A DNA stretch of 64,000 nucleotides from Aliagarivorans marinus DSM 23064 (lineage in GTDB: Bacteria; Pseudomonadota; Gammaproteobacteria; Enterobacterales; Celerinatantimonadaceae), in assembly GCF_000429485.1 (NCBI RefSeq), contig NZ_AUBY01000016.1:62001-126000 (forward strand), written 5' to 3'. Made by a program: the position numbers and the translations under genes. How positions within the stretch are numbered: position 1 is the first letter of the stretch; the number at the start of each line of letters is the position of its first letter. The notes under the pieces are model-generated. The model did no database searches, was not told the origin of the DNA, and saw only the letters and a list, made by a program, of their open reading frames with translations. Positions 1-9,105 of the stretch are shown here, in pieces.

Positions 1-659
1 AGCATCTGAGACTCGGGGTTTTTCACCTCCATCACCCCTTGGGTTAGGGTCTCCTGCGGCAGTTTTTCCAGCAGGCCATTTAGCTCGGTGACCTCCAGTG
101 ACGACAGTACACTCTCCAGCGCTTTTTCCCACTCAGCACGGGGGATCTCATCGAGCACTTGTTCTAGCGGTGTTTGCTCCTCCTCTTCGGTGTCGACAAA
201 CTCTTCCAGGCGCGCTTCTAACTCTTCAATTTGCTTGGCTTGCTCGACTTGCTGGTTGAGCCATTCGATTGAACGTTTAATCAGTAGCCGAACACGACCA
301 ACGTCATAGACCGGGCGGATGGTGTCATAGATGTCGAAGTGATTTTCGAAGCAGGCTTTGTAGGCCAGTTGCCGTTGGTCCTTGTCACAAAAAAGAATGC
401 TGCGGAAGTAGCTCAGAGGAGCGTCGAGAAGGCTGTCGATTTGCTGCTTGGCGGTAATTGCGGACTTGGGGTCGGCAAAGGCATAGATGATCAACTGAGG
501 GCCGGTAAACTCGTTCAGCAATGGCTTGCTCTCTTCTTCCCCAAGGGTAGTGGGAAGCTCAACAACGGGGGCGCTGCTGGGCGTGAGTAATTGACGAATA
601 ATGTCGATAATCTCGTGAGAGTCGAAAACAACGATAATGCGTGACGTGCTGATATTCAT
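1..659 (-). CDS. Receiver-like protein with coiled-coil tail (C-terminus cut by window edge)
   Basis: The frame opens with ATG at 659 behind a CAGGAG ribosome site and stays open to the left edge, giving at least 219 residues. Residues 1-125 have the layout of a CheY-like receiver: a beta strand IIVVFDSHE, a strand LIIYAFADP where the acceptor Asp normally sits, and IYDTIRP in place of the usual D-x-x-x-KP end motif. The acceptor position looks like Tyr/Ala and the invariant Lys like Arg, so this is probably a non-phosphorylated receiver. A Glu-rich coiled coil (about 130-160) and an acidic helical tail follow. It starts 16 bp after the hybrid kinase stop, so the two are very likely co-transcribed. 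Its output is unknown; a scaffold or signalling partner of the kinase is inference. Confidence 0.7.
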   Translation of the reverse strand, partial: MNISTSRIIVVFDSHEIIDIIRQLLTPSSAPVVELPTTLGEEESKPLLNEFTGPQLIIYAFADPKSAITAKQQIDSLLDAPLSYFRSILFCDKDQRQLAYKACFENHFDIYDTIRPVYDVGRVRLLIKRSIEWLNQQVEQAKQIEELEARLEEFVDTEEEEQTPLEQVLDEIPRAEWEKALESVLSSLEVTELNGLLEKLPQETLTQGVMEVKNPESQM

Positions 660-675
660 ATTCGCTCCTGATTAG

Positions 676-3600
676 TCAGACGATATGGCTTTGTCTGAGG
701 CTGTCGCCAATCTTGTTGGCAAGCAGATCAATGTCGACCAAGATCTTGTTGACGGTATCAATGTCTTGGTACTGATGTTCAATTTGTTTAAACAACTCGC
801 TAAGCTCGAGTGCGCCGCTGGAGGCGGTTGCGCCTTTAGCGCCATGGGCAATTGAGCGAATGCTGTTGAAATCGGCGCTACCCACGGCTTCATTTAGGCG
901 CTGTTGATCGCTCTCAAGGCTGGTCCAGAACATTGCCAGCACCGATTTGGCGAGCTCTTCATCGTCGCAGCCCAGTACTCGGTAAAGATGTTCGTTGTCG
1001 ATGCCATCGACAGTGATACCATCAGGCTCTTCAACGATGGTGGCGGGCTCGAGGGAGTCCCCGATCTCCTTAAAGTGATTGCTCAGGCATTTTTGCAGCG
1101 CTTTTAAATCGACCGGTTTGCTCAGGTAATCGTCCATACCCGCATTGCGGCAATTCTCCGATTCGCCGGTTAAGGCGTTGGCGGTAATTGCTATGATGGT
1201 AGGCCGGTTCTGGGGCTTTTCTATCTGTCGAATCGCTTTGGTTAATTCAAAGCCATCCATCTTGGGCATGTGGCAGTCGGTCAGTACGACGCGATGTTGA
1301 TGGCGAGTCCATAACTCCAGCGCCTCCAAGCCATCTTCTGCCATGTCATAGCAATAGCCGAGCTTGTCGAGCTGCTTGGATAGCACTAAGCGGTTGGTGG
1401 GTTGATCCTCGGCGCACAGAATAACCCGGCCTTGACGTTCGGCTTGCTCGCGATCGGCCAGAGCGGGGATGTGGTCAAGGTCAATCACGTTGCTGAGTGC
1501 GTGTAACTCAGCGCTGTCCAGGCCACATAACACGGCAACACCAAACATCAGCTCGCTGGGCTTGAGCGGGTGGGCGCCGACCACATAGTAAGTCGGGGTC
1601 ATGCTGCCATGTTCTGAGAGTGGGTCCTCATTGAGCAGCAGCATTCGCCAGCCAAACATGGAGATGTTGTCGTCATCGCTGTCGGTGATAACAACGACTT
1701 GGTTGAGGTTTTCCAGGCTATCTTCAGGGAGGGTGTCGAGTATCTCTCGTGGCCCAAGGCGCTCTGCTACGTCCCGGCAAACCTGCCCGTGCAGCGGGTC
1801 TTTCACCATCAGCACAATTGAGTAGCTTGAGATGTCGTATTTGCCGAACACATCGACGAACTCGCTGGGTGGTGAGCTGGGTATCTCCACGGCAAAGCAG
1901 CTGCCTTTGCCCGTTTCGCTGCTTACCGATACCGAGCCGCCCATCAGCTCAACAAATGACTTAGTGATACTCAAACCCAGTCCGGTACCGCCATATTGCC
2001 GGGTGGTGGATGAATCTGCCTGAGTGAAGGGCTTAAATAGCGAGCCTATCTGGGCTTGATTCATGCCGATCCCTGTGTCTTCGATCTGCATGTTGAGCAT
2101 GCCGCGGACTTTGTCATAGGCAAGGATTATCGATACTCGGTCATGCTTTTGTTCACCACTGGTAAACTTGATGGCGTTGCCTACCAAATTGAGCAGCACC
2201 TGTCTGACTCTGACGGGGTCAAGCTGCAGCTCGTCGGGGATCTCGGTGCGCGCCAGCACGCACAGTCTCACGCCTTTGCGATTTGCGTTGATCCATACCG
2301 TATCAATCATCTTCTCGACGGTGGATAGGATGGAGATATTCAAGATCTCTAGTTCCATCTGGCCGGATTCAATTTTGGAGAAATCGAGAATGTCGTTGAT
2401 GATATCCAGCAGCGCGTAAGAGGAATCTTTAACCGTTTGCACCATCCGGGTTTGGTCATCGCTCAGGGAGGTGTCTTTGAGCAGATCGACCATGCCGATG
2501 ATGCCGTTCATCGGGGTGCGGATCTCATGGCTCATAGTTGCCAAAAACTGGGATTTTGCCTTGTTGGCTTGCTGGGCGGCCTGAGACTCTTGGGCCAGCT
2601 TGGCTTGGATCTCCCGCTCTTCGGTTATGTCGAGATTAATGCCGTGAATGACCACCGCCTGATTGTCTTCATTGGTGACCACGCTACCTGCCGATTTCAC
2701 CCAACGAAGCTCTCCGGTTGATTGGCAATAGGCGCGGTACTCGGCGTGGTAATCGCTGCCATCTTGAATCGCCATAGAGAGCGATTGCTCGGCGTTGGGC
2801 ATGTCGTCTGGATGTACGGCGCGCTTCCACAGCTCGTAACTTGCGGTCTCTTCAGGGGAGTAGCCAAACAGTGCGAAACTGCCTTCGTCCCACTTGACCT
2901 CTCCGGTTACCAAATCCAACGACCAGTTACATATTCCCCCCGCATCAGAGGCAACCTGCATGCCTCTTAGTAGCTCATCGATTTGCTGTTTCGAATCCTG
3001 CAGTTTTTGCTCGGAGGCTTTGCGGCTGGTGATGTCCTCAAAGATAGCGATAAAGTACTTGGCCTCCCCGGTATCGGTTGATACCAGTGATACTGCCAGA
3101 TTGGCCCAGAAGCAATCGCCTTTGCGGGTGACAAATTCCAGGTCGTCGCTGAAGTTGTCGATCTGCCCCTCTTTCAAGCGTTGCCACAACTGTTGGGCGG
3201 CGTTGTCTTTATCCAGCGAGATATCGGCATAGTTCAGTCGAAGGAAGGCTTTTTCTGGGTAACCAAACAGTTGGCAGAGCTTCATATTCACTTCGATAAA
3301 CTGGCCTTCCAGCGATATTCGGGCAATCCCCATCGCCGCTTGACCAAAGGCGGTGCGGTAAATCAGCTCACGCTCTTCTAAGGCGTGGCGTAAGAAACGC
3401 TCGGAGGCTTTACGTTGCTGATGTTCGGTCTGGTCTTTGACTACGGCTAAATAGGCGTGTAGGTCCTCGGTATACACTTCGGCGATGGCCAATTCGACCG
3501 GAAAACGGCGTTTATGAAAATGTAGGCCGTCGAAGTCATCGCTGGCGGCAAACTCGTAGGCGATGTCCTGGATGGCGATGGACTCGATACCTTGGCTGGC

Positions 3601-5433
3601 ACGCAAGGTAAACAAGGCGGTGATGGTGCTACCAAACAGTTCCTCGCGCTTAAGGCCAAATAGTTTCTCAAAGGCGCGGTTAACATCCATGATTTGGCCT
3701 TCGGGGGAGAAGATCACCATGCCATCGGGGGCGGTTTCCCAAACCGCTTGCAATCGGTTTGCCGCACTGCGCGCCTCTTTAGTGCGCTGCTCTATCTCGG
3801 TTTCCAGCGCCTGGCGATCTTGTTGGGCCTTCGCCAATGCTTCAGTTACATCTTCATGGAAGGCGATGTAGTGGGTCAGCGCACCCTCTGAGTTGTAAAC
3901 AGGATCCAAACGTAGCTTATTGGTAAAGGGTTGTGCGCCTTTCTTGTAATGGGTCAACGTCACCGACACGGGGTTGCCAGCTGCTATGGCATTGTCGATC
4001 TCACTTAAGGCTTCGGGTTCGGTGCCGGGGCCATTAAGTAGTTCGGTATTGCAGCCGATGATATCGCCTGATGCGTAGCCGGAGAGGGTTTCAAAAGCTC
4101 GGTTGGTGTAGACGATAGGGTGCTCGGCCTTACTGATATCAGAGACCCAGATGCCAATAGAGCTGCTGTCGGTGGCGCGTTTTTGGATCTCCAGCCAGAA
4201 CAGCTGTTGCTCATTTTGCTCGCGTAGTCGGTCCCTCTCTATCAACACCTGCTGTAGATTACCCAGCGAGCGAGCCATATTGCCGATTTCATCGCTACGG
4301 CGAATGTTGGGCAGCTCTACTTGCGAGTTGCCCAAAGCCAGCTGATCCATGGTATCTGACAAACTGTTAAACGAACGGCTAAGCCGCCAACACACCAGTC
4401 CGCCGCCTGCCATGGTCAACGAAACCAGCACTAAGGCAAAGCTAATGGCTGAGGTTTTGATCCGCTCAGACTGCCGGAAGGCTGCGGATTTAGGCATGCT
4501 AATAAGTGAGGACCAGCCTAGCCCGGTGAAGTCGTGGGCCCCCTTGCTGCGGGCGAAACCGACCACTAGCTCTTGGTTCGTGGCCCCCTCCACAACATTG
4601 CCAGACAAGCCGGATACCGCAAGGCGCGCCGCTTCCATTCCCTGTGATTTGAGGTTTACTGCGTCGATGCGATCGAAGCTGCGGTGGTACTCCGGCGAGC
4701 CCTGCTGCAGTGGCGCAAAGTCGATAAGCAGCTTGCCGTCTTTATCGATCAACACTAGCTGCGTGTCTTCCATCCCTTTGGCGGCGAGCAGGGCGTAGTG
4801 GCTCTCGAAAATACTCTCGATACTGGCGAGGTCGACAATGTTTACCCAAACCCCAGCGATATTCCCTTCGGTATCGAGGATCCGCGAGCCAAAAATGAGG
4901 TCGTAATGGTCGGGGTTGGGGCTCAAGATGTAACGGTAGGGGCCGGCGACCACCGGGCTGGTGGCGACCTCTCCGGTCTTAACATCCTCGTTGTTTAATA
5001 TCTGTTGAAACCACGCCGAGGCTGCCACTTTTTGCTTGGGAATAAAGATCCCTTGCAGCGTTCTTCCTTGGGCGTTGCGGCTATTGGCAGCCAACAAGCT
5101 GCCGTCGGTGTCGAAGATGGCTATGCGCCGGTAGGCTTGGTAGTTCACCACCAAGCTGTTGAGCTTGGCGATCATTTCGGGTGAGGTGGAGATATAGGCC
5201 AGTTTCCCCGGTTCTATATCGCCCAGTGACAGGGAGAAGGTTTGCACATTGTGGAAACGTTCGAACAGCATGCGGTCGACTTCGTCAATCAGCAGTCGAC
5301 TCTCTCTGGCGAACGAGGCCTTTTGCCTTTCAACGAGTGCTTTATCGGCCTGCCAGATAATGTAAAACACCGAGAGCAGCATTAAGCCCACGGTGATGGC
5401 TAGTGCAATCAGAAACTTTGGATAGAGTTTCAT
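676..5433 (-). CDS. Hybrid sensor histidine kinase (Cache-like, HAMP, multi-PAS, HisKA, HATPase, REC, HPt)
   Basis: A 1585-residue membrane phosphorelay kinase. Transmembrane helix 1 is at about 8-27 and helix 2 at about 328-349. Between them is a periplasmic region of roughly 300 residues resembling a double Cache sensor. A HAMP linker follows, then at least four PAS units: about 420-530, 560-670, 690-805 and 825-940. The HisKA box has phospho-His 969 ([10 protein letters not shown]), the ATPase has an N box near N1086 and GTGLGL near 1149-1154, and the receiver has acceptor D1386 ([11 protein letters not shown]) and K1439. The C-terminal HPt has H1530 (IAHGAKG). The stretch at 1200-1320 may be a degenerate second receiver. 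A GGGAGA ribosome site precedes ATG 5433. The ligand is unknown. A receiver-like gene follows 16 bp downstream. Confidence 0.95.
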   Translation of the reverse strand: MKLYPKFLIALAITVGLMLLSVFYIIWQADKALVERQKASFARESRLLIDEVDRMLFERFHNVQTFSLSLGDIEPGKLAYISTSPEMIAKLNSLVVNYQAYRRIAIFDTDGSLLAANSRNAQGRTLQGIFIPKQKVAASAWFQQILNNEDVKTGEVATSPVVAGPYRYILSPNPDHYDLIFGSRILDTEGNIAGVWVNIVDLASIESIFESHYALLAAKGMEDTQLVLIDKDGKLLIDFAPLQQGSPEYHRSFDRIDAVNLKSQGMEAARLAVSGLSGNVVEGATNQELVVGFARSKGAHDFTGLGWSSLISMPKSAAFRQSERIKTSAISFALVLVSLTMAGGGLVCWRLSRSFNSLSDTMDQLALGNSQVELPNIRRSDEIGNMARSLGNLQQVLIERDRLREQNEQQLFWLEIQKRATDSSSIGIWVSDISKAEHPIVYTNRAFETLSGYASGDIIGCNTELLNGPGTEPEALSEIDNAIAAGNPVSVTLTHYKKGAQPFTNKLRLDPVYNSEGALTHYIAFHEDVTEALAKAQQDRQALETEIEQRTKEARSAANRLQAVWETAPDGMVIFSPEGQIMDVNRAFEKLFGLKREELFGSTITALFTLRASQGIESIAIQDIAYEFAASDDFDGLHFHKRRFPVELAIAEVYTEDLHAYLAVVKDQTEHQQRKASERFLRHALEERELIYRTAFGQAAMGIARISLEGQFIEVNMKLCQLFGYPEKAFLRLNYADISLDKDNAAQQLWQRLKEGQIDNFSDDLEFVTRKGDCFWANLAVSLVSTDTGEAKYFIAIFEDITSRKASEQKLQDSKQQIDELLRGMQVASDAGGICNWSLDLVTGEVKWDEGSFALFGYSPEETASYELWKRAVHPDDMPNAEQSLSMAIQDGSDYHAEYRAYCQSTGELRWVKSAGSVVTNEDNQAVVIHGINLDITEEREIQAKLAQESQAAQQANKAKSQFLATMSHEIRTPMNGIIGMVDLLKDTSLSDDQTRMVQTVKDSSYALLDIINDILDFSKIESGQMELEILNISILSTVEKMIDTVWINANRKGVRLCVLARTEIPDELQLDPVRVRQVLLNLVGNAIKFTSGEQKHDRVSIILAYDKVRGMLNMQIEDTGIGMNQAQIGSLFKPFTQADSSTTRQYGGTGLGLSITKSFVELMGGSVSVSSETGKGSCFAVEIPSSPPSEFVDVFGKYDISSYSIVLMVKDPLHGQVCRDVAERLGPREILDTLPEDSLENLNQVVVITDSDDDNISMFGWRMLLLNEDPLSEHGSMTPTYYVVGAHPLKPSELMFGVAVLCGLDSAELHALSNVIDLDHIPALADREQAERQGRVILCAEDQPTNRLVLSKQLDKLGYCYDMAEDGLEALELWTRHQHRVVLTDCHMPKMDGFELTKAIRQIEKPQNRPTIIAITANALTGESENCRNAGMDDYLSKPVDLKALQKCLSNHFKEIGDSLEPATIVEEPDGITVDGIDNEHLYRVLGCDDEELAKSVLAMFWTSLESDQQRLNEAVGSADFNSIRSIAHGAKGATASSGALELSELFKQIEHQYQDIDTVNKILVDIDLLANKIGDSLRQSHIV

Positions 5434-5694
5434 TGGGTCTCCCTGAATCCCTTCGAGAAATCGATAGCGCGATGACTTGCTTGTGTTTCCCTAGTGGCAA
5501 AGCCTCTCCGACCCACATGGGAGGCTTACTACTTTGCTTCCTTGCCTAGATTTAATGATATGTCTAACTATTAATAAATGCCTATTTTATAAGCTAAAGC
5601 CGTGGCTCAGGTCACTTACAGCTAGGATTAAATGGCTGATGATTTGCGACACGGGTAGATAACAAGGCATCAAGTTTATTGGATGACCTCAATG

Positions 5695-5711
5695 CCTTTC
5701 GAAACGAAAGG
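5695..5711. promoter_or_regulatory. Upstream palindromic operator of glmS (DeoR-type)
   Basis: A perfect palindrome: CCTTTCG, AAA, CGAAAGG. The TTTCG-n3-CGAAA core resembles operators of DeoR-family repressors; that assignment is inference. Its centre lies exactly 100 bp upstream of the centre of the second copy (5796-5810). Confidence 0.6.
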
Positions 5712-5790
5712 ACGGTTGTTGGCAATTTATGCGGGCATTGTTGCGGATGTGGCAGACTGATTGGATTGAAATTTAGAACGATTTTAAATA

Positions 5791-5818
5791 TTGAACTTTC
5801 GAAGCGAAAGAATATAAT
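5791..5818 (+). promoter_or_regulatory. glmS promoter with an operator in its spacer
   Basis: A -35 TTGAAC (5791-5796), a 16-bp spacer and a perfect -10 TATAAT (5813-5818) make a good sigma-70 promoter. The palindrome CTTTCG-AAG-CGAAAG (5796-5810) fills the spacer, so a bound repressor would block RNA polymerase. The predicted start near 5825 leaves a leader of about 100 nt before glmS. Confidence 0.65.
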
Positions 5819-5924
5819 CGTAAACCGAAATTGATTGTGGCTTTGACCTTCACTCAACTGGAACGAGTAGAGCGGCAAAGCAAGACAGGACTAACGTTGC
5901 TTAGAATCTAAAGGGGAAAAGCAT

Positions 5925-7760
5925 ATGTGTGGCATTGTTGGGGCAGTAGCACAACGTGATGTGAGTGAAATTCTGGTCGAGGGACTGCGTCGCCTTGAGT
6001 ACCGCGGATACGATTCTGCCGGCGTTGCGCTGTTGGATCACCAAGGTGAGCTGAGCCGGGTTCGTCGCCTGGGTAAGGTAAACGAGCTTGCCGAAGCAGT
6101 GAAGGAGTCCGGCGTTGAAGGGCGCATCGGCATCGCACATACCCGCTGGGCCACCCATGGCGAGCCGAGCGAAGCAAACGCCCATCCACACATTTCAAAC
6201 GAAACCATTGCGGTCGTTCACAACGGAATCATCGAAAACCATGGCCCACTGCGCGAGAAGCTGCAGGGGCTTGGCTATAGCTTTAGCTCACAAACCGACA
6301 CCGAAGTAATTGTGCATTTGGTGCATCATGAGCTGAAAAGCGCCGATTCGCTGCTAATCGCGGTGCAACGCGCGGTAGCCCAGCTAGATGGTGCCTATGG
6401 CACTGTGGTGATGGACAAACAGCAGCCCGATCAACTGATCGTTGCTCGCTCAGGCAGTCCACTGGTGATTGGCCACGGCTTTGGCGAAACCTTCCTGGCT
6501 TCCGACCAATTGGCTCTGCTGCCTGTGACGCGTCGTTTCAGCTATTTGGAAGAGGGCGATGTCGCCCAGATCACCCGTGCGGGCGTCACCGTATTTGATG
6601 TTAACGGTGCGCCGGTAGAGCGTGAAGTTATTGAATCTACCGTAGAGCACGACGCGGGCGGCAAGGGCGGATACCAGCACTTTATGCAAAAAGAGATCTT
6701 CGAGCAGCCTAAGGCGCTGCAGCAGACTCTGGCTGAGCGAGTGAGCGACAGCGGTGTGGCGATTAATGCCTTTGGCACCAAAGGCGAGGAGTTACTGGCC
6801 AAGGTTGAGCACGTACAGATTGTTGCCTGTGGCACCAGTTACAACTCGGGCATGGTTGCGCGTTACTGGTTGGAAGAGGTGGCAGGTGTGACCTGTAATG
6901 TTGAGATTGCCTCAGAGTTTCGTTATCGCAAATCGGTGGTTCGTCCTAACTCGCTGTTCGTCACCTTATCTCAATCTGGTGAGACCGCCGATACGCTAGC
7001 GGCACTGAGAATGGCCAAAGAGCTGGGCTATATGTCGAGCCTGGCCATTTGTAACGTACCGGGCTCGTCGCTGGTGCGAGAATCTGATCTGGCCTTTATG
7101 ACCAAAGCGGGTGTGGAGATTGGCGTAGCATCGTCCAAGGCATTTACCACTCAGCTGGTGGCCTTGTTACTGTTGACTATGGGCATTGCCAAGTCGCAGC
7201 AGCGTCTGGACCCAGAGCTGGAGCTGCAAACCGTGGCCGAGCTTAAAGCACTGCCAGCGAAGATTGAGCAGATGCTTGAATCATCCGAGAGCATCGAACA
7301 ATTGGCGGCGGAGTTTGCCGACAAGCACCACGCACTGTTCTTGGGGCGTGGCGATCAGTACCCAATTGCGATGGAAGGCGCACTGAAGCTCAAAGAGATC
7401 TCCTACATTCACGCGGAGGCTTACGCGGCAGGTGAGCTCAAACATGGCCCCTTGGCGCTGATTGACGCGCAAATGCCAGTAATTGTCGTTGCGCCGAACA
7501 ATGAGCTGTTGGAGAAACTGCACTCGAATGTGGAAGAGGTGAGAGCCCGCGGCGGCATTATGTACGTGTTCGCCGATCAGCAGGCTGGATTTAGCAGCGA
7601 CGACACCATGCGCGTGCTGGAGGTACCACACTGTGCTCAGTTGGTCGCGCCAATCTTATACACCGTACCGCTACAGCTGCTTTCCTATCATGTGGCTTTA
7701 ATTAAAGGCACCGATGTGGATCAGCCACGAAACCTAGCCAAGGCGGTAACAGTGGAGTAG
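5925..7760 (+). CDS. glmS: Glutamine--fructose-6-phosphate aminotransferase (isomerizing)
   Basis: Makes glucosamine-6-phosphate from fructose-6-phosphate and glutamine, the first step towards UDP-GlcNAc for peptidoglycan and LPS. It has 611 residues, the usual length. The N-terminus MCGIVGAV supplies the Ntn nucleophile Cys (residue 2), and the glutaminase domain covers about 1-240. Two SIS domains follow, with CGTSYNSG and SQSGETADT as sugar-phosphate motifs, and the C-terminus ends near NLAKAVTVE as in other GlmS. An AAAGGGGAAAA ribosome site precedes the ATG. It stands alone rather than after glmU, with its own operator-bearing promoter and terminator, which suggests control by amino-sugar status. 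Confidence 0.97.
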   Translation: MCGIVGAVAQRDVSEILVEGLRRLEYRGYDSAGVALLDHQGELSRVRRLGKVNELAEAVKESGVEGRIGIAHTRWATHGEPSEANAHPHISNETIAVVHNGIIENHGPLREKLQGLGYSFSSQTDTEVIVHLVHHELKSADSLLIAVQRAVAQLDGAYGTVVMDKQQPDQLIVARSGSPLVIGHGFGETFLASDQLALLPVTRRFSYLEEGDVAQITRAGVTVFDVNGAPVEREVIESTVEHDAGGKGGYQHFMQKEIFEQPKALQQTLAERVSDSGVAINAFGTKGEELLAKVEHVQIVACGTSYNSGMVARYWLEEVAGVTCNVEIASEFRYRKSVVRPNSLFVTLSQSGETADTLAALRMAKELGYMSSLAICNVPGSSLVRESDLAFMTKAGVEIGVASSKAFTTQLVALLLLTMGIAKSQQRLDPELELQTVAELKALPAKIEQMLESSESIEQLAAEFADKHHALFLGRGDQYPIAMEGALKLKEISYIHAEAYAAGELKHGPLALIDAQMPVIVVAPNNELLEKLHSNVEEVRARGGIMYVFADQQAGFSSDDTMRVLEVPHCAQLVAPILYTVPLQLLSYHVALIKGTDVDQPRNLAKAVTVE

Positions 7761-7783
7761 GCAATTCTCTATGTCGTCAATCA

Positions 7784-7810
7784 GGCAGCGCAACATGCGC
7801 TGCCTTTTTT
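7784..7810 (+). terminator. Intrinsic terminator of glmS
   Basis: Perfect 8-bp stem GGCAGCGC / GCGCTGCC with a 5-nt loop (AACAT), followed directly by six T. Confidence 0.93.
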
Positions 7811-7907
7811 ATTGCCATGCAATGGCTGCGCATCATCGTGTTGTAATATGCTCAGGTTGTACTCACTAGCAGCCGTAGCATGCCAACAAGCGGATAAGGA
7901 TATCACC

Positions 7908-8537
7908 ATGGGCAAGCCTGAACAGTTTTGGGACAAGGTGGCGGAGAAGTATTCACGCTCTCCGGTCAGCGACGAAGCCGCTTATCAGAAAAAGCTCAAG
8001 CAGACCCAGCAATACATGTCTTCGCACATGCGTGTGCTGGAGTTTGGCTGTGGTACAGGTACCACGGCCATACATCATGCACCGCATGTGGCGCATATCG
8101 ATGCCATCGACCTCTCCAACAACATGCTAGATATTGCACGCGATAAGGCCCAGCAAGCGGGTGTCAGCAACATTACCTTCCATCAGGGCACGCTAGAGCA
8201 GTTTAACGTCGAGAGCGAAAGTATGGGTATGGTGTTGGGGCTGAGCATTCTTCACTTGTTGCCCAATCGAGATGCGACCCTTTCAGAGGTGGCAAGAATA
8301 CTTAAACCCGGCGGTGTGTTTGTTAGCAGCACCGCATGTCTGGGTAGCTCGATGTTGCGCTATATCACCTGGCTTGCACCACTTGGCAAATTGTTAAACC
8401 TAATGCCTGACGTTTATGTAATGACTGAACGGCAGTTGGCAGGCGAGTTAATTAACCATGGGTTTGCAATTGAAACACAGTGGCATCATGGCACCAAAAA
8501 TAGCAGTGTGTTTATTATTGCGCGCAAAGATAAGTGA
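7908..8537 (+). CDS. Class I SAM-dependent methyltransferase
   Basis: A predicted 209-residue soluble methyltransferase of the UbiE/COQ5-like Methyltransf_11/25 kind. The SAM-binding motif I is VLEFGCGTGTTA, followed by the acidic end of strand 2 (HIDAIDLSNNML) and a post-I strand ending LGLSILHLLPN. I start at ATG 7908 because AAGGAT lies just upstream and the product then begins MGKPEQFWDKVAEKYSRS, typical of the family; an open frame extends 32 codons further up without a ribosome site. The substrate cannot be read from the sequence. It lies alone between the glmS terminator and the mannitol control region. Confidence 0.85.
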   Translation: MGKPEQFWDKVAEKYSRSPVSDEAAYQKKLKQTQQYMSSHMRVLEFGCGTGTTAIHHAPHVAHIDAIDLSNNMLDIARDKAQQAGVSNITFHQGTLEQFNVESESMGMVLGLSILHLLPNRDATLSEVARILKPGGVFVSSTACLGSSMLRYITWLAPLGKLLNLMPDVYVMTERQLAGELINHGFAIETQWHHGTKNSSVFIIARKDK

Positions 8538-9105
8538 AAACTCCCAGTAAGCTCTTGTTGAACATTCATCGTGATGTTGGTCGGTGTTAAACAGATCAAC
8601 GTGAATTTAGCGTGGCGATATACGCAGGCTAACTAGACCTTGTTTATGGTCGAATTATGCGCCTGAACTCTGCAATTTTCCTCTCCCAACCTCGTTTGTT
8701 TATCCGTCATTTAGTGTGATGTGAATCACTCTTGCTGCTTGAAAATTATAAATGCATCACTGTTAATGTGATCAAGATCTCTTTGGGAAATTAGCTGGCG
8801 CAAAATATATAGTGATATCCGTCACATATGTGACTCGAAAATAAGCATGCCACTCAGTGTGATCTGGATCGTCTTTGTAAATAAGTCAAGAAGTAAAAAA
8901 AATATCACGCGTCACAAAATTCGTTAAAACTGTGGCATGAGTGTGATCTGTGTCACTCCGGAGTTTTCCCGCATAAAAATCAAGAGTGATGTGTGTCACA
9001 TAAAATTTGTACTTAGTCACCGATACTTCGCTTCGAAGGTTGCCGGCGCTGTTAAAGCCGTGGGTTGCTGGCTGAAGGAACATCACAACTACTGGTACAA
9101 ACATT
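8538..9105 (+). promoter_or_regulatory. mtlA control region with clustered CRP-like sites
   Basis: A 568-bp gene-free stretch upstream of mtlA. It holds four good matches to TGTGA-n6-TCACA: 8715-8730, 8811-8826, 8942-8957 and 8985-9000. Two weaker ones are at 8767-8782 and 8858-8873, and a perfect 14-bp palindrome (GTCACATATGTGAC, 8821-8834) overlaps the second good site. If GATACT at 9022-9027 is the -10, transcription would start near 9034, placing the last site at about -41.5, the class II activation position. Multiple CRP sites are also known upstream of E. coli mtlA. No operator for MtlR can be pointed to. Confidence 0.75.

Larger units (their letters stand above)
5434..5924. other. Intergenic region between the divergent hybrid kinase and glmS
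   Basis: This 491-bp region separates divergent genes. Its right half holds two palindromic operators and a promoter for glmS (listed separately). I could assign nothing to the left part (5434-5690) beyond the kinase ribosome site next to 5433. An 88-codon minus-strand frame at 5612-5878 covers the operators and promoter and has no recognisable protein, so I treat it as non-coding. Confidence 0.6.

Noticed and set aside
5612-5878. 88-codon minus-strand frame upstream of glmS
   Set aside because: It spans both operators and the glmS promoter, has no ribosome site and a non-protein-like composition.
8767-8873. Weak CRP-like sites at 8767-8782 and 8858-8873 as independent full sites
   Set aside because: Only the left TGTGA half is good; the right halves (TCTCT, TCGTC) are poor, so they are mentioned only as part of the cluster.
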